Shown piece after piece: positions 1 to 5,074 of a stretch of 5,074 bases of DNA. Below the pieces are notes generated by a model that had not been told where the DNA came from, made no database searches, and saw only the letters and a program-made list of their open reading frames with translations. Numbering within the stretch: the first letter of the stretch is position 1; every line of letters starts with the position of its first letter. Both the position numbers and the translations under genes were made by a program. The stretch spans positions 1 to 5,074 of the forward strand of contig PMHN01000022.1 in the NCBI GenBank assembly GCA_003156695.1, given 5' to 3'. This DNA is from Gammaproteobacteria bacterium (GTDB taxonomy: Bacteria > Pseudomonadota > Gammaproteobacteria > Steroidobacterales > Steroidobacteraceae).

Positions 1-80
1 GCGTCGATGGTGATGGTGGTGCCAGGCGCGAGGTGCGGGGCGGAGAGCTCCTTGATGGGCGCCCGCGAGTCGGTCGTGGT
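1..80 (-). other. Possible antisense protein-coding fragment at the left edge
   Basis: Read on the minus strand from about base 80 down to base 3, this stretch gives an open, natural-looking peptide including SRAPIKELSAPHLAPGT. Its codons end almost exclusively in C or G, mostly C. The plus-strand reading of the same bases (a Val/Met-rich, Cys-containing stretch) does not resemble the N-terminus expected of the thiolase that follows. By eye the minus-strand peptide faintly recalls the '..PGT..' loop of ornithine-cyclodeaminase-type Rossmann proteins, but this is a weak impression. A chance reading is possible, because in GC-rich DNA this antisense frame shares third codon positions with the plus frame. 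I infer that the first bases may come from another gene joined to the thiolase. Confidence 0.3.
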
Positions 81-1233
81 CGAGCGCTTCAAGCTGCAGG
101 GCGTGCGTCTCGGGGACGTGGTCGGCGGCGCCGTCATCAAGCACTCAAAGGATTACAACCTGGTGCGCGAGAGCGTCCTGTCGAGCGGCCTGGACCCACA
201 CACGCCGGGACTCGACATGCAACGCGCCTGCGGCACGAGTCTTGAGGCCGCCATCACCATCGGCAACAAGATCGCGCTCGGGCAGATCGAGGCCGGCATG
301 GCCGGCGGCACCGACACCGTGAGCGATCCGCCGGTCGTCTATCCGCGTTCCTATCAGCAGCTCATGCTGAGAAGCTACCGTGGCAAGAGCGCCCTGCAAC
401 GCCTGACACCCTGGCTCGGCTTGCGGCCGAAGCACTTCAGGCCGGTGCTGCCTGCCGTGGTCGAGCCGCGCACGGGACTTTCGATGGGGCAGAGCACGGA
501 GCTCATGGCCAAGCGCTGGCAGATCCCGCGCGCCGAGCAGGACCAGCTTGCCTGCGAGAGCCACCTGAAGGCTGCGGCCGCCTGGCGCGAGGGCTTCTAC
601 GAGGACCTGGTGATCGAATACCAGGGGCTGAAGACGGACAACAACATCCGCCCTGATACCAGCGTGGAGAAGCTCGCGAAGCTCAAGCCCAGCTTCGCCG
701 CCGACGGCACGCTGACCGCCGGCAACAGCACCCCGCTCACCGATGGCGCGAGCGCGGTGCTCATGGCGACGCCGGAGTGGGCTGCGGCGCGCAACCTGCC
801 GGTGCTTGCTTACCTGCGCTACGGCAAGGCCTGGGCGGTCGACTTCGCCAGCGGCAAGGAGGGCCTCTTGATGGCGCCCGCGTACGCCGTCGCGGCGATG
901 CTCAAGGATGCGGGGCTGACGCTGCAGGACTTCGACTACTACGAAATCCACGAAGCGTTCGCGGCGCAGGTGCTGTGCACCCTCAAGGCTTGGGAGTCGC
1001 CCGAGTACTGCCGCGGCACGCTCGGGCTGCCGGACGCGCTGGGCAGCATTGATCGCAGCAAACTCAACGTCAAAGGCGGCAGCGTCGCCATCGGGCATCC
1101 GTTTGCGGCCACGGGCACGCGCATCGTGGGCACGCTCGCCAAGCTCCTCGCCGGCAATGCCAACGCCAGGCGCGGCCTCATTTCGGTATGCGCCGCCGGT
1201 GGCCTCGGCGTGACGGCGATCGTGGAGCGCTGA
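7..1233 (+). CDS. FadI-like thiolase (acetyl-CoA C-acyltransferase), 5' end abnormal
   Basis: Thiolase of the FadI-like branch, a cytosolic enzyme that cleaves 3-ketoacyl-CoA with CoA in beta-oxidation, or in reverse condenses acyl-CoA units. Both halves of the thiolase fold are visible. The nucleophile is Cys75 in RACGTS. TAGNSTPLTDGASA lies at 237-250, HEAFAAQ at 315-321 with His315, GGSVAIGHPFAATG at 357-370 with His364, and CAAGGLG at 395-401 with the acid/base Cys395. All catalytic residues are therefore present. Family members run to about 430 residues and begin with a strand like VAIIGGxRIPFARS followed by 20-odd residues. Here recognisable similarity starts only near VERFKLQG (residues 25-32, base 79 onward), and the preceding residues do not fit. 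The ORF has no stop between its first ATG and the window edge, so the true start may lie outside. It is probably the first visible gene of an operon with the DUF962 gene and gshA. Exact substrate chain length cannot be read from sequence. Confidence 0.9.
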   Translation: MVMVVPGARCGAESSLMGARESVVVERFKLQGVRLGDVVGGAVIKHSKDYNLVRESVLSSGLDPHTPGLDMQRACGTSLEAAITIGNKIALGQIEAGMAGGTDTVSDPPVVYPRSYQQLMLRSYRGKSALQRLTPWLGLRPKHFRPVLPAVVEPRTGLSMGQSTELMAKRWQIPRAEQDQLACESHLKAAAAWREGFYEDLVIEYQGLKTDNNIRPDTSVEKLAKLKPSFAADGTLTAGNSTPLTDGASAVLMATPEWAAARNLPVLAYLRYGKAWAVDFASGKEGLLMAPAYAVAAMLKDAGLTLQDFDYYEIHEAFAAQVLCTLKAWESPEYCRGTLGLPDALGSIDRSKLNVKGGSVAIGHPFAATGTRIVGTLAKLLAGNANARRGLISVCAAGGLGVTAIVER

Positions 1234-1256
1234 AGCCTAAGCGGCGGCTGCCGACC

Positions 1257-1589
1257 ATGCCTGCATCACGACAACCAACCACGGCCCCGGCGGGCTTCGC
1301 GAGCTTTCGCGAGTTTTATCCTTACTACCTCGAGCAGCACCGCAATCCCGTCTCGCGGCGTCTGCACGTCACGGGAACGCTACTGGCGATCGTGTGCGCG
1401 GCCGCGGCGCTGCTCAGCGGACGCTGGGTGGTGTGGCTGGCCGTGCCGCTTGCCGGCTACGGACTTGCCTGGGCCGGCCACTTCCTGTTCGAGCACAACT
1501 CACCGGCCACTTTCGCCCACCCCCTCTACAGCCTGCGCGGCGATCTGACCATGCTGGGCGAGGTGCTTTCGGGTCGCAGGCGCTGGTAG
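1257..1589 (+). CDS. DUF962 / Mpo1-like membrane protein
   Basis: A 110-residue protein of the DUF962 (Mpo1/YGL010w-like) family. The family hallmarks are FREFYPYYLEQHRNPVSRRLH at the N-terminus (residues 17-37, with His28 and His37) and GHFLFEHNSPATF at 74-86 (His75, Glu79, His80). Two hydrophobic segments follow the first motif, at about 41-55 and 57-73, so it should be an integral inner-membrane protein. Yeast Mpo1 is an Fe(II) dioxygenase that shortens 2-hydroxy fatty acids by one carbon (alpha-oxidation). The bacterial proteins are mostly uncharacterised, so the same reaction here is an inference from family and from the conserved histidines. The ATG at 1257 was chosen because the 23 codons upstream in the same frame overlap the thiolase gene and are Arg-rich without similarity. 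No clear Shine-Dalgarno sequence precedes it. It sits 23 bases after the thiolase stop, consistent with translational coupling in one operon. Confidence 0.85.
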   Translation: MPASRQPTTAPAGFASFREFYPYYLEQHRNPVSRRLHVTGTLLAIVCAAAALLSGRWVVWLAVPLAGYGLAWAGHFLFEHNSPATFAHPLYSLRGDLTMLGEVLSGRRRW

Positions 1590-1615
1590 CGCGCACCGCA
1601 CCGGTAAGCGCGTCC

Positions 1616-3193
1616 ATGAGCCATCCTGCGATCGACCGCGCCTTCGAGCGCCGCCTTGCCGCCCTCGTCAACGGCGGCGCGCCGCAGTTGCTGCAGGGCG
1701 GTCGCAAGGGCGTGGAGAAAGAGTCGCTGCGGGTGTTGCCAACGGGTGGGCTTGCGGGCAGCCCGCACCCGGCGGCACTGGGATCCGCGCTTACCAACGA
1801 GCACATCACCACGGACTATTCCGAGGCGCTGATCGAGCTGGTCACGCCGGCGTTCACGCATAGCTGGGAACTACTGCAGTATCTGCTCGACCTGCACCAG
1901 TTCGTGTATCGGCACCTGGGCGAGGAACTCTTGTGGGCGACCAGTATGCCGTGCGCCATCCGGCGGGACGAAGACATCCCGCTGGCGCAATTCGGCAGTT
2001 CGCACGTCGGGCGCATGAAGACCGTTTACCGCAATGGCCTGGGGCTGCGGTATGGCCGCATGATGCAGGCGATTTCCGGCGTGCATTTCAACTACTCGTT
2101 TCCGTTGCCGTTCTGGGAGGCATACGCGGCGGTGCGCGCTTCCCACCGACACGACGCCGCCTTCATGTCCGCGTGTTACTTCGACCTGCTGCGCAACTAC
2201 CGGCGCTACGGCTGGGTGGTGCTGTATCTGTTCGGCGTGTCGCCGGTAGTGTGCCAGTCGTTCCTGCGCGGACGGGATGTGGTGCTGCCGGAACTCACGC
2301 GCGGCACGGCGTATGAACCGTACGCCACCAGTCTGCGCATGAGCGATGTTGGCTACCGCAACCGCAACCAGGCGGGGCTCGCCGTGTCGGTGAACAGTCT
2401 CGAGGAATACATTCGCGACCTGTCGCGCGCCATCAGCACGCCGCACCCGGCGTACGAGGCACTGGGCGTCGAGGTGAACGGCGCGTGGCGCCAGCTGAAC
2501 GCCAACATCCTGCAGATCGAGAACGAGTACTACAGCTTCATTCGCCCGAAGCGGGTGGCAGCTTCCGGGGAGCGCCCCACCAAGGCGCTGCTGCGCGCGG
2601 GGGTCGAGTATGTGGAGGTGCGCGCGCTCGATGTGAGTGCCTTCGACCCGGTCGGCGTCAACCAGAACAAGCTGCGCTTCCTCGAGGCGTTCCTCGCGCT
2701 GTGCCTGCTGAAGGAAAGTCCGCCGATCGGCGACAGCGAGCAGGGCCGCCTCGATGCCAATCACGTGACGGTCGCCCGGCGCGGTCGCGAACCCGGGTTG
2801 ACCCTGTGGCGCGACGGGCGCGACGTGCCCATGCAGAGCTGGGCACGGGAACTACTCGACTCGATGACCGGGATCTGCGAGATCCTCGACCGCGGAGACC
2901 CCGCCCGACCCTACACCCAGGCTCTCGCCACGCAGGCGGCGAAGATCGCGCAACCCGCGCTCACGCCCTCCGCGCGACTGCTGGAGGAACTCAAGGGCGG
3001 GGAGTCATTCTTCGAGCTGGCGCTGCGCATGTCCCGGGAGCAGAAGGCTTATTTCCTCGAGCTGTACCCGCCCAACGAGGAGCGGCTGAAGGAATTTGCG
3101 AATGAGGCGCAGGAGTCGCTCCTCGCGCAGCGCTCCATCGAGGCGAGTGACCGCGGGACTTTCGAGGAGTATCTGCGGCGCTATTTCGCGTGA
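1616..3193 (+). CDS. gshA: Glutamate-cysteine ligase GshA
   Basis: A 525-residue gammaproteobacterial-type glutamate-cysteine ligase (E. coli GshA has 518). This cytosolic enzyme uses ATP to join L-glutamate and L-cysteine into gamma-glutamylcysteine, the first and usually limiting step of glutathione synthesis. The full-length match includes GVEKESLR at 32-39 (metal-binding glutamates 34 and 36) and ITTDYSEALIEL at 64-75 (Asp67, Glu70, Glu74). Further on are SMPCAI at 110-115, ISGVHFNYSFPLPFW at 153-167 (His157, equivalent to E. coli His150), YLFGVSP at 204-210 and YATSLRMSDVGY at 236-247. LQIENEYYSFIRPKR lies at 299-313 and VEYVEVRALD at 330-339. The ATG at 1616 gives the family's normal N-terminus; the open frame continues upstream to 1394 but there overlaps the DUF962 gene in another frame. 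The Shine-Dalgarno sequence is weak. It starts 26 bases after the DUF962 stop, so co-transcription is likely. No damage or missing key residue seen. Confidence 0.97.
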   Translation: MSHPAIDRAFERRLAALVNGGAPQLLQGGRKGVEKESLRVLPTGGLAGSPHPAALGSALTNEHITTDYSEALIELVTPAFTHSWELLQYLLDLHQFVYRHLGEELLWATSMPCAIRRDEDIPLAQFGSSHVGRMKTVYRNGLGLRYGRMMQAISGVHFNYSFPLPFWEAYAAVRASHRHDAAFMSACYFDLLRNYRRYGWVVLYLFGVSPVVCQSFLRGRDVVLPELTRGTAYEPYATSLRMSDVGYRNRNQAGLAVSVNSLEEYIRDLSRAISTPHPAYEALGVEVNGAWRQLNANILQIENEYYSFIRPKRVAASGERPTKALLRAGVEYVEVRALDVSAFDPVGVNQNKLRFLEAFLALCLLKESPPIGDSEQGRLDANHVTVARRGREPGLTLWRDGRDVPMQSWARELLDSMTGICEILDRGDPARPYTQALATQAAKIAQPALTPSARLLEELKGGESFFELALRMSREQKAYFLELYPPNEERLKEFANEAQESLLAQRSIEASDRGTFEEYLRRYFA

Positions 3194-3227
3194 CACCTGT
3201 CGCGTGAGAGCAACCCGTTCAGCTGCC

Positions 3228-3240
3228 GTTAATCCTTAAC
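3228..3240. repeat. Short perfect inverted repeat GTTAA-TCC-TTAAC
   Basis: Five-base arms GTTAA and TTAAC flank a TCC spacer, 35 bases after the gshA stop, at the left border of the AT-richer patch. It could be a small operator half-site pair. It is too AT-rich and short, and lacks a U tract, to be a good terminator. Confidence 0.4.
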
Positions 3241-3252
3241 ATAATCAGACAC

Positions 3253-3272
3253 TTTGACATTAGCTTTTGACA
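3253..3272 (+). promoter_or_regulatory. Tandem TTTGACA repeats, possible activator site or -35 elements
   Basis: The heptamer TTTGACA occurs at 3253-3259 and again at 3266-3272, 13 bases apart. Both sit in an AT-richer island of otherwise GC-rich DNA upstream of the small gene at 3372. Each contains TTGACA, the sigma-70 -35 consensus, but no convincing -10 hexamer lies 16-18 bases downstream of either copy. I therefore favour a protein-binding site made of direct repeats, placed just upstream of the ECF-like element at 3279. ACACT (3249-3253) and AGTGT (3272-3276) also form inverted flanks around the pair. Confidence 0.4.
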
Positions 3273-3278
3273 GTGTGA

Positions 3279-3303
3279 GGAACTAGACTTTGCTGCCCGC
3301 GTC
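3279..3303 (+). promoter_or_regulatory. Candidate ECF-sigma promoter GGAAC-N16-CGTC
   Basis: GGAAC at 3279-3283 and CGTC at 3300-3303 are separated by 16 bases. This matches the generic -35 and -10 pattern recognised by many extracytoplasmic-function sigma factors. A start of transcription near 3310 would leave a leader of about 60 bases before the ATG at 3372. Such short motifs occur by chance in GC-rich DNA, so support rests on position: an AT-richer intergenic patch just upstream of a gene with a good ribosome binding site. Confidence 0.3.
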
Positions 3304-3358
3304 GCGCTACGGAAGGAGCGACCGGCCACGGAAGACGGACCCGCCCTTCACGAAAAGC

Positions 3359-3363
3359 AGGAG
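3359..3363 (+). promoter_or_regulatory. Shine-Dalgarno AGGAG for the small gene
   Basis: AGGAG ends 8 bases before the ATG at 3372, a near-ideal spacing. It decides the start of the small gene and is the clearest ribosome binding site in the window. Confidence 0.7.
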
Positions 3364-3392
3364 CGCAGCAGATGAAAAAAATAGGAGCGCAG
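3359..3392 (+). repeat. 10-base direct repeat AGGAGCGCAG flanking a start codon
   Basis: AGGAGCGCAG occurs exactly at 3359-3368 and at 3383-3392 (24-base period). The first copy contains the Shine-Dalgarno sequence of the small gene and the second lies within its codons 4-7. The ATG at 3372 sits between them, followed by a run of seven A. Confidence 0.6.
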
Positions 3393-3581
3393 GGACTCCC
3401 CGCCGACCGCCGCCTGACCGCGGCTGCCAACGAGGAGTTCAGCGGTGGCATTGCCGCCGGCGCCGTGCGCGAGCCTGAGCCGGTGAAGTCAGGTTGGGAT
3501 CCGTACGAGGTTTGGGCTACCCGCGTGAAGCCGGCGCGCAGCAAGCGGCAACGACAGCGCGATCCCAGCAGCCAGGGGTAA
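3372..3581 (+). CDS. Small basic protein with WDPYEVW motif, unknown function
   Basis: A 69-residue protein that I do not recognise. The case for a real gene is the strong AGGAG ribosome binding site 8 bases before an ATG followed by two AAA codons, and coding-like third positions throughout. It also lies in a gap long enough to need a gene, with promoter-like DNA upstream. The protein has a MKKIG start without a hydrophobic segment, an Ala/Gly/Glu-rich middle (residues 17-39), the motif SGWDPYEVWATRVK at 40-53, and a strongly basic tail KPARSKRQRQRD at 53-64. No signal peptide or membrane segment is visible, so it is probably cytoplasmic. The basic tail could contact nucleic acid or acidic partners, but this is speculation. 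The aromatic/proline motif looks like the conserved core. It ends 70 bases before the diguanylate cyclase gene on the same strand and could be co-transcribed with it. Confidence 0.65.
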   Translation: MKKIGAQGLPADRRLTAAANEEFSGGIAAGAVREPEPVKSGWDPYEVWATRVKPARSKRQRQRDPSSQG

Positions 3582-3592
3582 ACTGCGCTTCC

Positions 3593-3619
3593 AGAAGGGT
3601 CTTTATTTTTAGAAGGGTC
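3593..3619 (+). repeat. 9-base direct repeat AGAAGGGTC around an AT-rich spacer
   Basis: AGAAGGGTC occurs at 3593-3601 and 3611-3619, 18 bases apart, with the AT-rich spacer TTTATTTTT between them. It lies 33 bases upstream of the GTG start of the diguanylate cyclase gene. The layout resembles a tandem binding site over a promoter -10 region. No good -35 hexamer was found. Confidence 0.55.
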
Positions 3620-3651
3620 GGCAATCCGCACGGCCCCGGACTGGAAACAAC

Positions 3652-4857
3652 GTGCCGACAGGCGATCGCCCGGCCCGCGCGCGGCTGAAGCTGCGGTTTC
3701 CCGATGGGGAACTCGAGCGGCACTTCCTGATGAGTTATCGCGCCGCGGCGCGTCCCTGGATCCGCATCAGCATCCTGGTTGCGCTCTCGACAGTGCTCGG
3801 CTTTGCGGTCATCGATCACTGGTTGCTGGTTGGCCCGCGGCTGGCGCAGCCGGACGTGTGGCGCTTCGGGTTGCAGCTGCCGCTGGTACTGATCATGCTG
3901 TGCCTCACCGGCACGCATCTGTACCCGCGCTGGTACCAGCCCGCGATCCAGCTCGCCGCTCCCCTGTTCGGGGTTGGCTCGGTGTTTCTGGCGGTGGATG
4001 CCACGCCGGCGCAGCTGCCCTTGGTGGCGGCGCGCCTGCTGCTCGCGGCCTTCTTTTTCTATTTCATGCTGGGACTGTCTTTCAAGGCGGCGCTGCGCAC
4101 CAACCTGCTGCTCATCGCTGCCTATGCCTGCGCGGCGCTGCTGGGGAAGATCGCCCCGACGGTGGCCGCCTATTCGCTGTTCGTGCTGTTTTGCGCCAAT
4201 CTTATCGGTGGCGCGGGCTGCTACGCGCTCGAGTACGCGAATCGCGTGGCGTTCCTCGAGCGCCGGCGCCTCGCGGAGGTCGCCGCTCACGACGGTCTCA
4301 CGGGCCTGCTGAATCGCGCGGCGCTTGAAGAGCAGGCGCGCAGTTTGTGGCAACACGCGCGGGTGAGTGGCCTGCCGGTGTCGGTGATGCTGATCGATAT
4401 CGATCACTTCAAGGCCTACAACGATCACTACGGGCATCCCGCGGGCGACCGCTGTCTGAAGGAAGTCACCGCGGCGATTGCCGGTGCGGCGCGGCGCCGG
4501 CCTCTGGATGTCGTGGCCCGCTATGGCGGCGAAGAGATCATCCTGGTCGGCAGCGATCGCGCCGAGGCCACGCAAGCCGCCGCCAAGGTGCTGCGCGCCG
4601 TGACGGAGCTCGGCATCGCGCACGAGGGCGCGGGCACACGCTCGTACCTCACCGTGAGCGTGGGCATCACCAGCGTGGCAAGCGGCGGCAAGTACGCGCA
4701 CGAGGATGCCGTGCTGCTTGCCGACATTGCGCTGTATTCGGCCAAGAGGCGCGGCCGCAACGCATGGTGGTACCACAGCGAAGCCGACGAGGGCGGTGGC
4801 GCCGGGGACGCGCATGCCGAGGCGACGCCTGGGGGCTTGCTGCGCGACGCGGTCTGA
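3652..4857 (+). CDS. Membrane-bound diguanylate cyclase (GGDEF, GGEEI variant)
   Basis: A 401-residue protein that should make cyclic di-GMP from two GTP at the cytoplasmic face of the inner membrane. A cytoplasmic N-terminus with FPDGELERHF (16-25) precedes about six hydrophobic helices, near 39-58, 72-87, 98-115, 124-142, 150-165 and 168-194. This is a sensor region of no type I can name. The GGDEF domain spans about 208-375: DGLTGLLNR at 214-222, DIDHFKAYND at 249-258 (metal-binding Asp249), YGHPAGD at 260-266, RYGGEEI at 290-296 and LYSAKRRGRN at 361-370. RPLD at 283-286 lies five residues before GGEEI and fits the RxxD product-inhibition site. The signature ends in Ile instead of the usual Phe, but the catalytic glutamates are kept, so activity is expected. 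The GTG at 3652 is the first start after an in-frame stop at 3610, with GGAA upstream. An ATG at 3730 would remove the N-terminal motif. A Gly/Ala/acidic tail ends the protein. Confidence 0.92.
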   Translation: MPTGDRPARARLKLRFPDGELERHFLMSYRAAARPWIRISILVALSTVLGFAVIDHWLLVGPRLAQPDVWRFGLQLPLVLIMLCLTGTHLYPRWYQPAIQLAAPLFGVGSVFLAVDATPAQLPLVAARLLLAAFFFYFMLGLSFKAALRTNLLLIAAYACAALLGKIAPTVAAYSLFVLFCANLIGGAGCYALEYANRVAFLERRRLAEVAAHDGLTGLLNRAALEEQARSLWQHARVSGLPVSVMLIDIDHFKAYNDHYGHPAGDRCLKEVTAAIAGAARRRPLDVVARYGGEEIILVGSDRAEATQAAAKVLRAVTELGIAHEGAGTRSYLTVSVGITSVASGGKYAHEDAVLLADIALYSAKRRGRNAWWYHSEADEGGGAGDAHAEATPGGLLRDAV

Positions 4858-4873
4858 TCCGTTCCCGCACGTG

Positions 4874-4890
4874 ACGCGTGGCGCACGCGT
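4874..4890. repeat. Perfect 17-bp inverted repeat ACGCGTG-GCG-CACGCGT
   Basis: Seven-base arms ACGCGTG (4874-4880) and CACGCGT (4884-4890) flank a GCG spacer, 16 bases after the diguanylate cyclase stop and 47 bases before the next ATG. In RNA it could form a stem with an extra G-U pair. No run of T follows, so it is not a standard intrinsic terminator; an operator for the ABC gene is the other option. Confidence 0.5.
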
Positions 4891-4937
4891 TCGCGCTCAC
4901 TTGCGCTCCCGGGCGTGACCCCCGATCCTTCCCCATC

Positions 4938-5074
<137 letters not shown>

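Noticed and set aside
145..1098. 317-residue minus-strand open frame opposite the thiolase
   Set aside because: Arg/Ala-rich composition with no family features; the plus strand carries all thiolase catalytic motifs.
1394..1615. N-terminal extension of gshA in the same frame
   Set aside because: It overlaps the DUF962 gene in another frame, is Arg-rich, and lies before the normal family N-terminus.
1871..2764. 297-residue minus-strand open frame opposite gshA
   Set aside because: Shadow of gshA, whose full-length match on the plus strand is unambiguous.
3194..3230. Intrinsic terminator after gshA
   Set aside because: No GC-rich stem followed by a T run is visible; the only symmetric element (3228-3240) is short and AT-rich.
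3281..3371. Possible riboswitch, including a cyclic di-GMP sensor, in the leader of the small gene
   Set aside because: Only a weak 5-bp stem (GTCGC/GCGAC) was found and none of the conserved GEMM-type loop sequences are present.
3260..3631. 123-residue minus-strand open frame covering the small gene and its leader
   Set aside because: No ribosome binding site or family signal, Pro/Arg/Ser-rich composition, and it runs against the promoter-like patch; the plus-strand 69-residue gene explains the region better.
3517..4815. 432-residue open frame on the minus strand opposite the diguanylate cyclase gene
   Set aside because: It is His/Arg/Gln-rich with no recognisable motif and lies opposite a gene with clear GGDEF motifs; long antisense frames are common in GC-rich coding DNA.

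Overview
This GC-rich window (about two thirds G+C by eye, codons ending almost always in G or C) looks like an ordinary chromosomal stretch of a gammaproteobacterium. The best taxonomic hints are the gammaproteobacterial-type glutamate-cysteine ligase, a FadI-like thiolase and the start of a YadG-type ABC ATPase; a Xanthomonadales/Nevskiales/Steroidobacter-like lineage is plausible but is inference. No transposase, phage gene, CRISPR array, tRNA or rRNA was seen.

Left block (1-3193): three tightly spaced genes on the + strand, separated by 23 and 26 bases and so probably one operon. They are a FadI-like acetyl-CoA acyltransferase, a 110-residue two-helix membrane protein of the DUF962/Mpo1 family, and gshA, which makes gamma-glutamylcysteine for glutathione synthesis. 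The thiolase lacks the usual N-terminal part. The first roughly 80 bases read better as a protein fragment on the opposite strand, so the left edge may be an assembly chimera or a real rearrangement.

Middle block (3194-3651): an AT-richer regulatory patch with two TTTGACA direct repeats and an ECF-sigma-like promoter candidate (GGAAC-N16-CGTC). It is followed by a leader rich in GGA triplets and a small 69-residue basic protein gene with a good Shine-Dalgarno sequence. The small protein carries a WDPYEVW motif and I do not recognise it. A 9-base direct repeat lies between it and the next gene.

Right block (3652-5074): a six-helix membrane diguanylate cyclase with a complete active site in the GGEEI variant and an RxxD inhibitory site. 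A short gap with a 17-bp inverted repeat follows, then the start of a YadG-like ABC transporter ATPase cut by the window edge.

Taken together: fatty acyl-CoA thiolysis plus possible fatty-acid alpha-oxidation and thiol redox biosynthesis on the left, cyclic di-GMP signalling and ABC export on the right. Nothing here is clearly a new biological system. The most useful leads are the left-edge junction, the unrecognised small gene with its layered regulatory region, and the thiolase-Mpo1-gshA grouping.
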